DNA of 64,000 nucleotides from Gammaproteobacteria bacterium (GTDB taxonomy: Bacteria; Pseudomonadota; Gammaproteobacteria; Xanthomonadales; Marinicellaceae). Below, one piece after another: positions 1 through 9,672 of the stretch. Numbering within the stretch: position 1 is the stretch's first letter; each line of letters opens with the position of its first letter. The DNA lies in assembly GCA_024280395.1 (NCBI GenBank), contig JAJRQG010000020.1, positions 1 to 64,000 of the forward strand, written 5' to 3'. The translations under genes and the position numbers were made by a program. The notes under the pieces were generated by a model. That model searched no databases, had not been told where the DNA came from, and saw only the letters and a program-made list of their open reading frames with translations.

Positions 1-124
1 CCGCATTTCTTTTCTGCTTTAGAATCTCCGCATTTCTTTTCTGCTTTAGAATCTCCGCATTTCTTTTCTGCTTTAGAATCTCCGCATTTCTTTTCTGCTT
101 TAGAATCTCCGCATTTCTTTTCTG
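1..124. repeat. 27-bp tandem repeat, about 4.6 units, inside a lipoprotein gene
   Basis: Units of exactly 27 bp begin at 1, 28, 55, 82 and 109; the last is cut after 16 bases and the array runs off the left edge. The four full units are identical. Because 27 is a multiple of three, the array stays in frame in the minus-strand lipoprotein gene and encodes a nonapeptide with one cysteine (C-G-D-S-K-A-E-K-K). Identical units at DNA level point to recent expansion by slippage or unequal recombination, so copy number may vary between strains. Confidence 0.95.
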
Positions 125-254
125 TTTGACTGACTTCAACTGCTTTTGATGCCTGTTCTGTTCCAGAGGATATTTTAGTATCTTCTGGTTTTGAACAACC
201 AACAACTAAGCTAAATGTTAAAGCTGTAATCAATAATTTTTTTACTAAATTCAT
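1..254 (-). CDS. lipoprotein with CGDSKAEKK cysteine repeats, C-terminus beyond the window
   Basis: The frame is open from an ATG at 254-252 to the left edge (84 codons visible). The start has a GGGGAC ribosome site seven bases upstream and lies 17 bases after the stop of the DUF1302 gene, so it is probably the third gene of that operon. Residues 1-20 form a lipoprotein signal with a V-V-G-C lipobox; cleavage would leave Cys20 lipidated. A short Ser/Thr/Glu-rich linker follows, then the nonapeptide repeat from about residue 48. Each repeat has one Cys-Gly next to lysines, and no residue is hydrophobic apart from Ala. Cys-Gly-Lys low-complexity repeats occur in HvfA/bufferin-type metal-binding peptides, but those normally have Sec signals and not lipoboxes, so this is only a resemblance. 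A metal-binding or spacer role is inference. Confidence 0.85.
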   Translation of the reverse strand, partial: MNLVKKLLITALTFSLVVGCSKPEDTKISSGTEQASKAVEVSQTEKKCGDSKAEKKCGDSKAEKKCGDSKAEKKCGDSKAEKKC

Positions 255-271
255 AATTGTCCCCTGTACTG

Positions 272-2155
272 TTAAAAAGAGTATTTAATATTGAGAGAGA
301 GAAAGTCTCTATCACTAATTAAGTTGTGAACACCTGCTCCGAAATATGAGGTGTAACTGATATCAGCTCCCCATTTTTCTAAATAAACAGCACCCAAACC
401 AATTGTTACAGATTTTCTATCTTCAATGAAATTTCCACCAGGTCCAGGTGTAGTTCCTTGGACATCGTGATTAAATGCCAATCGTGGAGATAAGTTTATC
501 GGTGTTCCAAAAGCATTGTTAAAATCGAGCCTTGTAATTAATCGGTAACCCCATGAAAACGATGTTGCAAAAAACTCATTGGGTTCAATAACTGGATTTC
601 TACTTGTACCGCCAGTTAATAAACTAGAATCTCCACCAGCAGTATCTGTACCTGGACCATTGTATCTTAAGACACTGGTATCAGGTAAATCCCATATCTT
701 GGTAAAACCAATTTCTCCCAAAAGAACTATCTGGTCAGCTTTGAATGGGTTATTAGGTCCAAACAATTGTGTTGCCGTCACTTGGAATTGACTCATTTCA
801 TGCCTTTCCCACCCCTGTATCACATCACCAGCTTCATATTGGCCCAATTGAGAAGAAAAACGATCAAACTCTGCAGGAATCAATGGATTCAACGGACTTA
901 ATGCCGCAAACAACACTTCTACATCATCAATTTGTAAAGGTACATTTGGACGATAAGACAACTCACCTGCTATTGACAATCCAGAACCTTCAAGACTGGT
1001 ATTAAAACTTAAACCATACAAATCTATGTCTTCTGGATATTCAATAAAATAACTGCCACTACTAGGACTAGTGTTAGTTAATGCAATGGCACTAATCATT
1101 GGAAGCCTAGAATGATAGTTTAAATAATATAAACCAAACTCCGTATTATTCATTGCTTGAGAAAAGTATTTGAAAGAAACACCATATTGACCATTGTCTC
1201 TTGCTCCCTTAACATTTGTACGAGAAATAGATGCTCCTCGAATTGTTGCTGCCAATGTTGCAAGAGCAGCTCTGGTCGCAGGATCCGGATGGAATTGTGC
1301 TCCAAAATCGTATTGACCAACACCTGAAAGTTCTGGTACTAAGCCAAATCCTAAAGCAACATATTCAGCACCTGGTGTACCAAAATCATTGGTTGAGAAG
1401 TATGAACCTGCAGGATCTGGATCAATTTGTTCAAACTCTAGCATGTATAATGCTTCCATTGACAAATTGTCTGTTATATCAATCGAACCATATATCATGT
1501 CGATTGGTAAGAATACTTCTTTTAATTCTGCGCCAGCAACTCTTAATTTTGAAACATCAACTGGGTTAATTATATTAATGCCTTGTTGAATGAAAGTACT
1601 TTCTCCCCAACTCACCACCTGTCGACCAAGTCTTACTGTGCCATTATGGCTACCGATTTCAAAGTCTTTGTATACATAAGCATCCAATAAGCGAGTTCTA
1701 TGTCCCACAAATTCTTTTGCAACATCTGACAAGCCCTCTTTTGAGTCATTGGTAAAATCATAAAAAGAAGTGGCTCTAAAGAAACCACCAAAAGAATTGT
1801 AACTAAAACCAAACTCACTGGTTACTTTGATTGCATTAGAAATTTTATCCCATTGATCATAATTCAAATTACCGCTATCTGAATTGATTGAAAACCTTCC
1901 GGGAGCCGCTATTTGTTGGTCTAATGGCAAAGCTCCAACAAATGGATTTAGATTCGCCTTACCAACCAGATCGTTGTTACGCTCTTCTGCTCTTAGACCT
2001 ACACCATATGAAACTGTGGTATCCCAACTCCCAGAAAAATCACCTTTGTTAAAACTAAATGCGTTGGCTAAGGAAACCAAACCCAAAGAGGAAGTAAGCA
2101 TTGCTAGTTTTATGGCATTGTTTAATTTATTGTATTTTATATTAATATTTTTCAT
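272..2155 (-). CDS. DUF1302 family outer-membrane protein
   Basis: A 627-residue protein with a signal peptide ending near the Ala-Asn-Ala before the mature Phe-Ser-Phe. The family core is clear: a start F-S-G-S-W-D-T-T, then G-R-Q-V-V-S-W-G-E-S-T-F-I and an N-P-V-D-V-S-K-L-R segment typical of DUF1302 proteins. The C-terminus ends in a beta-strand with terminal Phe, as in outer-membrane barrels. DUF1302 proteins are often encoded with DUF1329 proteins or lipases and are thought to act in the outer membrane in export or uptake of hydrophobic compounds; that role is not proven. I chose the second of two close ATGs, since AGGAGG lies seven bases before it but only one base before the first. The ribosome site overlaps the stop of the upstream lipase gene, so the two are translationally coupled. 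Confidence 0.88.
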   Translation of the reverse strand: MKNINIKYNKLNNAIKLAMLTSSLGLVSLANAFSFNKGDFSGSWDTTVSYGVGLRAEERNNDLVGKANLNPFVGALPLDQQIAAPGRFSINSDSGNLNYDQWDKISNAIKVTSEFGFSYNSFGGFFRATSFYDFTNDSKEGLSDVAKEFVGHRTRLLDAYVYKDFEIGSHNGTVRLGRQVVSWGESTFIQQGINIINPVDVSKLRVAGAELKEVFLPIDMIYGSIDITDNLSMEALYMLEFEQIDPDPAGSYFSTNDFGTPGAEYVALGFGLVPELSGVGQYDFGAQFHPDPATRAALATLAATIRGASISRTNVKGARDNGQYGVSFKYFSQAMNNTEFGLYYLNYHSRLPMISAIALTNTSPSSGSYFIEYPEDIDLYGLSFNTSLEGSGLSIAGELSYRPNVPLQIDDVEVLFAALSPLNPLIPAEFDRFSSQLGQYEAGDVIQGWERHEMSQFQVTATQLFGPNNPFKADQIVLLGEIGFTKIWDLPDTSVLRYNGPGTDTAGGDSSLLTGGTSRNPVIEPNEFFATSFSWGYRLITRLDFNNAFGTPINLSPRLAFNHDVQGTTPGPGGNFIEDRKSVTIGLGAVYLEKWGADISYTSYFGAGVHNLISDRDFLSLNIKYSF

Positions 2156-2166
2156 TGTCATTCCTC

Positions 2167-4272
2167 CTATTGTTGAACCACTGAAGTATCAGTAACCACA
2201 ACTGTTGTTCCGGCTGTTGCTACCATACTGGCCATTTGCGTCTGCATCTCAACAGTTGCTGCCAATGATGATGCTGGGCTCAATATACTTCCATGGCCTC
2301 CTTCGGTAAATCTTACAGCACCATCTAATCCTGTAGCTACAGAAGTTGTACTTGAAATAGAGGGTAACCCCATCGCAGCCATCAATGGTTCTGTTCCAGA
2401 CAATGGAGCTCCTGGGACAGAATTAGGAACGACTTGATCACCTAAGACTTCATGAAACAAAATATTATTTCTAGCACCAGTTATCGGAGCAAAGTTTAGT
2501 GGGTCGCCCGCGTCAATTACGGTTTGTGTAACCACCATAAATTGTGCGAATTCTGGTGTGCCTGCTTCAACACCTGCCGCTGAAAGACCTGCGCGAATTC
2601 GAGGCCCAAACGCTGGAGAACCATCTAAAAGTCTGGCGATTCCGCCGCCGCCTACTGATAGTACAGCAGTTGTAACGTTTTCTTCTATTGCTAAGAATGT
2701 AGCACCTGTGATAGAACCCAATGACTGAGAAACAAATGCGATTCTGGACCCATCAAAATCAGGAGTTCCATCTGCATCATAATCCATAGTTGGAATAGTC
2801 GCTGTTAAAGTAAATAAATCAGCACTTCCTTGTCTTAGTATATCTCTTGACACCAACAAATTAGTAAGATTAATGGTATATGAACCAGAACCATCAATAA
2901 CACCATCAGGACCTGGAGCCCCTGTTTCATTATTGGCATAATCCACATCAAAAGTTCTTTCATTCGCTATTGGAGCAAAAGGAGTGCCTTCAACATAGAA
3001 AGGATTGGTTGTATCTGTAATACCATGCAATGCTAAATCTTGTGCTATCACCGCATAACCAATTGAAGCAAGTGTATCTGCAATAGCCAACATATCTGTT
3101 CTATTTCTAGTTATACCATGTTGAAAAATCACAATAGGCCAACCCGATGCTGGTTTTGTTTGTCCACTATTAGCATTAGGCAATGTCATGATAACTGGGT
3201 AAGTTTGCACACCTGTAGCAACAGGAAACGGATTCGCAAAAGTTAAATTGGTTGATGTTGGGTCTAAGCCGAACGCATCAAATGGAGCAACATATGCACC
3301 AGGCGCTGCTTTCCAAAATGCATTTAGAGGAGCCGTAGGGTTTGTCGCACTTGGCGCTTCTAGATAATATGGACTACTTTGAATACCAATATATATGTCC
3401 GCAATACCAGCACCGCCAATTACCGAGGTATTTAAACCTGTTGGGGCTAGTGTACTCGCACCTGGGCCACTTTGGGCATAAACAGCACTCATTACAGGTG
3501 TAATTGATTGAGTCGTCATTACAAAAGAAAGTACAATATCAGCAGGATTAATTCCAGCAGATGAAGCTGCAAACTCTTGCGAATTGGTTAACTGACGCAA
3601 TGGTTCCAATGCTTGTGCAGTTGCATCAGGCAATAAAGGATCAGTACTGTTGCCGTTAGCATCTATCAAAGGATCCGTTCTTTTTGCCAAGAAATAAGTT
3701 TGATCTGGAGTAGCAGCGTTACCTGCATCATCAGTCACACCGTTGGTTACAACAGCCATATAGCTTGTGATTTGTTTTAGTGCTTTTAATGGAACAATAC
3801 CTATGCCAGCGCCATTTGGAACAGCTACATAGTCAAGACCAGGTTGTAATTCAGCAGTTATGCCTGTAACACCACCGCCAGGGCCAGATAACGTCACCTC
3901 AAATACCCTAACACTGTTTCCAGAAGTTACCGAACTTGGTGCAACATTGGCAGAGAACGGCATTCCCCATGGAGCAATAGTTGAAAATCCATCTAAAGCA
4001 CTCAATGCAACAGCTGGGTCACCAAAATCTGTTGGATCATCTGTTGGCGGATTCAAGGTTAAATCCGTTGTACCACTTAAGATTAAATTTGATGGAAATG
4101 GTAACACTCCATTTGAAGGGTCAAATCTAGCAGTAATAACTGCGGTGACAACATCTCCACCAGGATTGGTTGCTGGGCCGGTATCCACAGCGCGAGGAGC
4201 ATTAGAAGAACTGCTACATGCCTGCAAAACCACGATTGATATAATTGTAATTATTAAATATTTTAGACGCAT
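2167..4272 (-). CDS. Pla-1/cef family extracellular lipase (lipoprotein)
   Basis: A 701-residue lipoprotein: hydrophobic signal ending L-Q-A-C at Cys19, then a Ser/Pro/Gly linker. The region F-D-P-S-N-G-V-L-P-F-P-S-N-L (about 50-65) marks the Lipase_bact_N domain of the Pla-1/cef family, known in Aeromonas, Vibrio and Shewanella as phospholipase/cholesterol acyltransferase-like virulence or nutrition factors. An alpha/beta hydrolase half follows, with F-Q-H-G-I-T-R (oxyanion region, about 386) and a nucleophile elbow S-Q-S-L-G with Ser near 517. The elbow has Ser where the usual G-x-S-x-G has its first Gly. The start has a GGGGA ribosome site. It is the first gene of the operon with the DUF1302 protein, which could help it reach the surface or take up its lipid products. 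Length matches the family. Confidence 0.88.
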   Translation of the reverse strand: MRLKYLIITIISIVVLQACSSSSNAPRAVDTGPATNPGGDVVTAVITARFDPSNGVLPFPSNLILSGTTDLTLNPPTDDPTDFGDPAVALSALDGFSTIAPWGMPFSANVAPSSVTSGNSVRVFEVTLSGPGGGVTGITAELQPGLDYVAVPNGAGIGIVPLKALKQITSYMAVVTNGVTDDAGNAATPDQTYFLAKRTDPLIDANGNSTDPLLPDATAQALEPLRQLTNSQEFAASSAGINPADIVLSFVMTTQSITPVMSAVYAQSGPGASTLAPTGLNTSVIGGAGIADIYIGIQSSPYYLEAPSATNPTAPLNAFWKAAPGAYVAPFDAFGLDPTSTNLTFANPFPVATGVQTYPVIMTLPNANSGQTKPASGWPIVIFQHGITRNRTDMLAIADTLASIGYAVIAQDLALHGITDTTNPFYVEGTPFAPIANERTFDVDYANNETGAPGPDGVIDGSGSYTINLTNLLVSRDILRQGSADLFTLTATIPTMDYDADGTPDFDGSRIAFVSQSLGSITGATFLAIEENVTTAVLSVGGGGIARLLDGSPAFGPRIRAGLSAAGVEAGTPEFAQFMVVTQTVIDAGDPLNFAPITGARNNILFHEVLGDQVVPNSVPGAPLSGTEPLMAAMGLPSISSTTSVATGLDGAVRFTEGGHGSILSPASSLAATVEMQTQMASMVATAGTTVVVTDTSVVQQ

Positions 4273-4413
4273 TTATTGGTCCCCTGATTAAAACAATACT
4301 ATGATAAAATTTTTATGGGTATAATTACAAGCTTTAATGTTAATTTTTTGTTATTTAAACACTTGTTTGAATATTTCATTCTTTGACGACTAACTTTCAC
4401 GAGAATTAATTGT

Positions 4414-5787
4414 ATGACTGTAAAATTTTATCAAAACAATTTGGCTTTTATTATTTTTATTCTAATATCTGCCTTTATTATATATAGCTCCAACCTATCA
4501 TTAAAGGAATCCCATACATTGTTTATAACACTGGTTACAGCAAGCCTTTGGATTACTGAAAAACTTCCGATTCCTGTTAGTTCCTTAATTCCCATAGCTG
4601 CTTTTCCTTTGTTTGGCATTCTTGACAGTAAAATGGTTGCTCAATCGTATGGCAGTCCACTCATACTATTATTGCTCGGCGGGTTCATGCTGTCGGTTGC
4701 TATGTCATCGACCAACACGCACAAATTAATTGCCAATAAAATCATTAAAATTGTAGGCACAAATTCACAATCTAAAATCTTGCTCAGCTTCATGCTAACT
4801 GCATCATTACTAAGTATGTGGATATCTAACACTGCAACAACACTAATGTTATTGCCAATTGCTCTAGCAATTTTGGATAAGAATGCTTCTAAAAATTTCT
4901 CAATTATATTGTTACTTGGCATTGCTTATGCTGCCAGTATTGGCGGCATTGCAACACCAATTGGTACACCGCCTAATTTGATTTTAATACAAGCCATTGG
5001 CGAAGCTGGATTGCCTGAAATTGGTTTTCTAAGCTGGATGAAACAGGTATTGCCTATTTTAATTATTTTTTTTCCAATCGTTTATTTCTATTTAAAAACT
5101 CACTTAGACAATAGACCTGTTAATTATAAAATTGAAAATCTATCTATTACACTGGCTCAAATTAAAGTGCTTGGGGTATTTATCATTACTGCGCTATTGT
5201 GGATGACAAGAGTAGAACCTTTTGGCGGCTGGAAAAAACTATTGGATTTACCCTATGCCAATGACGCATCCGTTGCATTATTGGCAGTAGTAATTTTATT
5301 TACTTTGAAAAAAGAAGACAAGAAACCAGTAATTACCTGGGATGAAGTCAATAAAATTCCGTGGGGAATATTATTGTTGTTTGCTGGAGGCATTACTATT
5401 GCGACGGCATTTAAACAGACTGGGCTTAGTGCCTCAATTGCCAATAACTTAATATTCCTTAACAATTTTCCAACTTGGATGATAGTTGGCTTTGTTTGTA
5501 TCTTTGTGACCTTTCTAACAGAAATCACCAGTAACACCGCAACAACAGCTGTTTTGATGCCCATATTATTGTCAACAGCGCATGCGCTTAATATTGACCC
5601 AATGGTATTGATGCTACCTGCCACCATCAGTGCTAGTTTTGCATTTATGATGCCTGTTGCAACTGCACCCAATGCCATTATATTTAGTAGCGGACATGTG
5701 CCCATTAAAAAAATGATGCGCATTGGATTATTTTTGAATTTAATGGGTGCAGTAATATTAACAGCTTATTTTTCAATTGTTAATTAG
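4414..5787 (+). CDS. SLC13/DASS family anion-sodium symporter
   Basis: A 457-residue inner-membrane protein with about eleven hydrophobic segments. It has both signature Ser-Asn-Thr repeats of the divalent anion:sodium symporter fold: W-I-S-N-T-A-T-T near residue 138 and T-S-N-T-A-T-T-A near 373, which bind the substrate carboxylates and sodium in VcINDY. Likely substrates are C4-dicarboxylates or citrate; sulfate is possible in this superfamily and the sequence alone does not decide. It is divergent from the lipase operon across 141 bases and stands alone before amgK. Confidence 0.9.
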   Translation: MTVKFYQNNLAFIIFILISAFIIYSSNLSLKESHTLFITLVTASLWITEKLPIPVSSLIPIAAFPLFGILDSKMVAQSYGSPLILLLLGGFMLSVAMSSTNTHKLIANKIIKIVGTNSQSKILLSFMLTASLLSMWISNTATTLMLLPIALAILDKNASKNFSIILLLGIAYAASIGGIATPIGTPPNLILIQAIGEAGLPEIGFLSWMKQVLPILIIFFPIVYFYLKTHLDNRPVNYKIENLSITLAQIKVLGVFIITALLWMTRVEPFGGWKKLLDLPYANDASVALLAVVILFTLKKEDKKPVITWDEVNKIPWGILLLFAGGITIATAFKQTGLSASIANNLIFLNNFPTWMIVGFVCIFVTFLTEITSNTATTAVLMPILLSTAHALNIDPMVLMLPATISASFAFMMPVATAPNAIIFSSGHVPIKKMMRIGLFLNLMGAVILTAYFSIVN

Positions 5788-5866
5788 GTATATACAATGC
5801 CAATTTACCACTTGCTTATAATACCCATCAAAAGTAAAATTAAAATTTTAAAATTAATTTTTATTA

Positions 5867-6856
5867 ATGGATAGACAACAAGCCATACTTATATGGGCAC
5901 AAAAACAACTCAATGACTATGATTGTTATGTTAAGTCAGCTTCCAGTGATGCCAGTTTTCGCAGTTATTGGCGAGTGTTCTCAATAGGACGAACTTATAT
6001 TGTTATGGATGCACCACCTGAGCATGAAAACTGTTTGCCATTTATTGAAATTTCTCAAAAGTTTGATCAATGTGGTGTACAAGTGCCTGTTGTTATCGCC
6101 AAAGACCTACAACAAGGTTTCTTACTGCTAACTGACTTGGGAACTGTTCAGTATCTTAGTGTGCTAGGTCAAGATAATTTCCAAACATTATATAAAGACG
6201 CTAACAATGCACTGCATTTAATCCAACAAAACGCCTCGCAAGCCGGTCTTCCAAAATACACTGAATCATTATTGCAACAGGAATTGGACTTATTTGAAGA
6301 TTGGTTTTTAAAAAGACATTTAAATATTTCATTAAATAATGAACAACACAACACATTAAATGCCTGCAGCGAACTATTAATTGAAAATGCATTACAACAG
6401 CCACAAACATTTGTTCATCGAGATTACCATAGCCGCAATTTAATGAAGACAAAAGACAACAATCCAGGCATACTCGATTTTCAAGATGCCGTTATTGGAG
6501 CTATTACTTACGACTTGGTTTCTCTACTAAAAGACTGTTATATTTGTTGGGATGAGAAAACAGTTAATCAACTTGCTGATGATTTCAGACAAAAATACAA
6601 CAAGCTCAACAATACTCATATCGAATCAAATCAATGGCAACGTTGGTTTGATTTAATGGGACTACAAAGGCATTTAAAAGTGTTGGGAATATTTTGTCGG
6701 TTAAATTACCGTGATAACAAGTCCAGTTACTTAAAAGATTTAAACTTGACTATGTGCTATGTCAAAACTACCTGCGCAAAATACCAAGAGTTTCAGCCAT
6801 TATTAAACCTAATCAATGACCTATCGCCCAGCATGGACAGCTTATGCGAGCAATGA
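5867..6856 (+). CDS. amgK: AmgK-type N-acetylmuramate/N-acetylglucosamine kinase
   Basis: A 329-residue phosphotransferase of the aminoglycoside/choline kinase fold. The catalytic loop F-V-H-R-D-Y-H-S-R-N-L has Asp186 as base, and the metal-binding I-L-D-F-Q-D follows about 18 residues later. AmgK phosphorylates the anomeric carbon of MurNAc (and GlcNAc) recovered from cell-wall turnover, feeding UDP-MurNAc synthesis without the MurA step. The assignment rests on the 13-base overlap with murU, the hallmark pair of this recycling route in Pseudomonas and relatives. No clear ribosome site precedes the ATG, which sits in a very AT-rich leader. Confidence 0.87.
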   Translation: MDRQQAILIWAQKQLNDYDCYVKSASSDASFRSYWRVFSIGRTYIVMDAPPEHENCLPFIEISQKFDQCGVQVPVVIAKDLQQGFLLLTDLGTVQYLSVLGQDNFQTLYKDANNALHLIQQNASQAGLPKYTESLLQQELDLFEDWFLKRHLNISLNNEQHNTLNACSELLIENALQQPQTFVHRDYHSRNLMKTKDNNPGILDFQDAVIGAITYDLVSLLKDCYICWDEKTVNQLADDFRQKYNKLNNTHIESNQWQRWFDLMGLQRHLKVLGIFCRLNYRDNKSSYLKDLNLTMCYVKTTCAKYQEFQPLLNLINDLSPSMDSLCEQ

Positions 6857-7524
6857 TTCTAGCTGCGGGCAAAGGAGAAAGGATGCGCCCTTTGACATTG
6901 TTTAAACCCAAGCCCTTATTAGAAGTGTGCGGAACAACATTAATTGAACACCACATTATTAACTTGAAAAAAGCAGGCTTTGATGACATCGTGATCAACA
7001 CATGTTGGCTAGGTCAACAAATCATGGCAAAACTCGGCAGTGGTGGTCATTACGGAGTTAAAATAAGATATTCAGCCGAAAGCCCAGAACCTCTTGAAAC
7101 AGGCGGCGGAATGTTTAAGGCCCTGCCCTTACTCGGAGATGATCCCTTCTTGGTGGTTAATGCTGATATCAAAACAGATTTTGATTTTAGATCTTTAAGC
7201 AACATTACTTTGAATGATCAATTGGCACATTTAATCTTAGTCAACAATCCCCCACACAACTCAACTGGCGATTTTTCAATTTCACACAATGGTTCATTGG
7301 CTTACCAAGAACAAGTTCCGAAATATACATATAGTGGTATTGGAATATATCACCCAAAACTTTTTAAGGGCTGCCAGCCTGGAAGGTTTTCTGTCGTTCC
7401 CCTACTAAAGAACCACATGAAAAGCAATTTAATATCAGGAGATCATTTTGTTGGCAACTGGGATGACATCGGCTGCATTAATCGACTGTTAGAAATTAAT
7501 AAAAACTGTAAAAAACTAAGCTAA
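6844..7524 (+). CDS. murU: MurU: MurNAc-1-phosphate uridylyltransferase
   Basis: A 226-residue sugar nucleotidyltransferase. The N-terminus M-I-L-A-A-G-K-G-E-R-M-R-P-L-T is the nucleotide-binding signature, followed by K-P-K-P-L-L. V-V-N-A-D-I near residue 108 holds the metal-binding Asp. MurU converts MurNAc-1-phosphate and UTP to UDP-MurNAc. Its length matches Pseudomonas MurU and is shorter than GlmU, with no acyltransferase repeat. It overlaps amgK by 13 bases, so the two are co-translated. Confidence 0.88.
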   Translation: MRAMILAAGKGERMRPLTLFKPKPLLEVCGTTLIEHHIINLKKAGFDDIVINTCWLGQQIMAKLGSGGHYGVKIRYSAESPEPLETGGGMFKALPLLGDDPFLVVNADIKTDFDFRSLSNITLNDQLAHLILVNNPPHNSTGDFSISHNGSLAYQEQVPKYTYSGIGIYHPKLFKGCQPGRFSVVPLLKNHMKSNLISGDHFVGNWDDIGCINRLLEINKNCKKLS

Positions 7525-7532
7525 TCCAACTC

Positions 7533-7554
7533 AATTCAAACAATCGTTTGAATT
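7533..7554. terminator. 9-bp inverted repeat after murU
   Basis: The arms AATTCAAAC and GTTTGAATT are separated by four bases, nine bases past the murU stop. There is no run of T after it, so it is a poor intrinsic terminator; it may instead be an mRNA 3' hairpin or an operator for the next gene. The remaining 150 bases to the next start are AT-rich and show nothing else. Confidence 0.35.
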
Positions 7555-7706
7555 CAAAACATTCTTGTGCTATTTTATAAAGCGTTTTGATAATCACAAT
7601 AATAATTCATCAATAAAGTCAGTTTGTTTGTTAGACGTTTTAGCAATCAAATTCCTATCCCGATGACAAAATACATAATCATATAATATCACATAGAGGA
7701 GAGAGT

Positions 7707-9653
7707 ATGTTTCATTCTAAAAAGTTTTTAACATTAGTGTTACCATTAGCAATTGCTACACCAAATCTGGTTTTAGCCAAAAATTTAAACAATAAGCAAT
7801 TGGCTGGCCCACCCGAAGAATTTGAATTTATGCATCCAGCCAGCCCTGAACTTGATGCCTTTTCATCCAAAACAGCATTAATTCCTGTTTCATTATCTCA
7901 ATCAGATAATGGAAATTGGAGTTGGTCTTCTGATTTGCCTATTGACAACCAAAACTTTAGTTTCATTGTTTTTAGCAACGGATCAAAAAACTGGCAAATT
8001 GAAATGGTAAATCCCCTAACCAATCAAAGCCAAAATATCAATGATATTGCAACTGAAGCTTATTCAACCAAATATGGAATGGAGCAAAACAGCTACTCTG
8101 GTGAGAAGTTTACTTTTTCTAATATGGACACGGGCAATTGGAATATACGAGTAAAAACTGATGGAGAGCCCGATCAATTTGAAGGTTTTATATTACTCAC
8201 GAACAAGAGCAAGTTTCAGTTAAGTTCTTACAAAACAAACCGCGATCAAATTATTGATCACAACATACATTTTGTAACACAAAGCACAAGTAATGAAAAA
8301 ATGATTGAAGCGTTGAAAGATTTCAACCCAATTAGTTCTGCATTCATGTCAGTTAAATATCCAGATGGTTCCTCGCAAAAAATTACCATGTATGACGATG
8401 GATCACATGGAGACAACTTGGCAAATGATGGCCTGTTTGGAGGAAACTTCAAAGCATCTCAAACTGGTGGTTATACAGTTCAAATTAATGCCAAAGGAAC
8501 CAATCCAAATGGTACGCCATTTTTTAGAACAACTGAGCATTATGTTCCGGTTATCGAACAAACTATTTCAATGGATAACAAGAAAGCAACCGCTTTTACT
8601 ATTGCCGATAATCGTTTGAACATTTCAATGCCTGTACAAAAAAATGGCAAATCAAACGATAACCGTTATAGAATTATCGCTGAAGTTTGGGGTTCTGATT
8701 TCAAAGGAACCATGCAGCCTGTCTCATGGATTAGTACCATAACAAATGTTGTAGAGGGTCAATTAAATATTGAATTAGATTCTCGTTGGATTTCCATGTC
8801 AAAAGCAAAAACTTCTTTTGAGTTAAGAAATTTAAGAATAGAAGATGCCGATAATTTCATTCCTTTAATTTCAGAAACAAGAATGAACTTAAAAATGGCA
8901 TCAATGCCAAAATCAGCATTTCGGAAATACACAGGCAGTATTACCCAAGAAATGATGATGGGCAAAAGACCTGTAAACAATACCGCAAAAGCTGGTGGTA
9001 AACTTTTATTGGTGCACGGCTATTGTTCAAGCGATGTTTGGGGCCCTTACTCTGGACAATTCAGTAATTCTTCAACCTTTTATGACTTAAATCAAAACCG
9101 TTCACACGATGCTTTTGCTAAGAAAATAAGAGACTTTGGGGCACAATATAGTTCATTTGGTGTTGTTGCCCACTCTCAAGGTGGTGCTGCTAGCCTACAT
9201 CTTTATACTTATTATTGGAGCGGTTTAGATTACTCTTCAGGTAGTCGTATGATTCAATCAGTTGGCACGCCTTATCAAGGTACTCCCCTTGCTGGGAATT
9301 TAGCAGCATTAGGAGATGTATTTGGTGTGGGTTGTGGATACAATTCTAACCTTACAACTTCAGGAGCTTCATCGTGGTTATCAGGAATTCCTACGTGGGC
9401 ACGTAACCAAGTTAATTACTACACCACATCATTTGCAACCAAATGGTGGAGATACGATTACTGTAGCCTAGGAACAGATGCGTTCTTAAGTGATCCAGAA
9501 GATGGCGTAATAGAAAAATCTCGCGGTCAGTTAAGTGGCGCCAGTAATCGCGGCCACAAAACAGGCTGGTGTCACACTTCAGGTATGCGTGATCCTGGAC
9601 AAACCAGTGATAGTAGCAGAAACTCAACCATGAGTTATTATGCAAAGAGATAA
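7707..9653 (+). CDS. secreted alpha/beta hydrolase with N-terminal beta-sandwich region
   Basis: A 648-residue exported protein: signal peptide (about 1-24, ending V-L-A), then some 400 residues of beta-rich sequence, with a segment around 230-255 (M-Y-D-D-G-S-H-G-D followed by D-G-L-F-G-G) typical of 'choice-of-anchor X' immunoglobulin-like repeats. From about residue 430 there is a hydrolase domain: L-L-L-V-H-G-Y-C-S-S (oxyanion loop), the elbow A-H-S-Q-G-G with Ser490, and a cysteine-rich C-terminal region likely to hold disulfides. I recall similar bacterial proteins named 'conditioned medium factor', but that name gives no function; lipase or esterase activity is inferred from the fold. 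The start has a GAGGAGAG ribosome site. A strong terminator follows. Confidence 0.8.
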   Translation: MFHSKKFLTLVLPLAIATPNLVLAKNLNNKQLAGPPEEFEFMHPASPELDAFSSKTALIPVSLSQSDNGNWSWSSDLPIDNQNFSFIVFSNGSKNWQIEMVNPLTNQSQNINDIATEAYSTKYGMEQNSYSGEKFTFSNMDTGNWNIRVKTDGEPDQFEGFILLTNKSKFQLSSYKTNRDQIIDHNIHFVTQSTSNEKMIEALKDFNPISSAFMSVKYPDGSSQKITMYDDGSHGDNLANDGLFGGNFKASQTGGYTVQINAKGTNPNGTPFFRTTEHYVPVIEQTISMDNKKATAFTIADNRLNISMPVQKNGKSNDNRYRIIAEVWGSDFKGTMQPVSWISTITNVVEGQLNIELDSRWISMSKAKTSFELRNLRIEDADNFIPLISETRMNLKMASMPKSAFRKYTGSITQEMMMGKRPVNNTAKAGGKLLLVHGYCSSDVWGPYSGQFSNSSTFYDLNQNRSHDAFAKKIRDFGAQYSSFGVVAHSQGGAASLHLYTYYWSGLDYSSGSRMIQSVGTPYQGTPLAGNLAALGDVFGVGCGYNSNLTTSGASSWLSGIPTWARNQVNYYTTSFATKWWRYDYCSLGTDAFLSDPEDGVIEKSRGQLSGASNRGHKTGWCHTSGMRDPGQTSDSSRNSTMSYYAKR

Positions 9654-9672
9654 ATAATCACTGTCCATCTCT

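Noticed and set aside
1..124. CRISPR-like array
   Set aside because: The 27-bp units are contiguous with no spacers and keep an open reading frame, so it is a coding tandem repeat.
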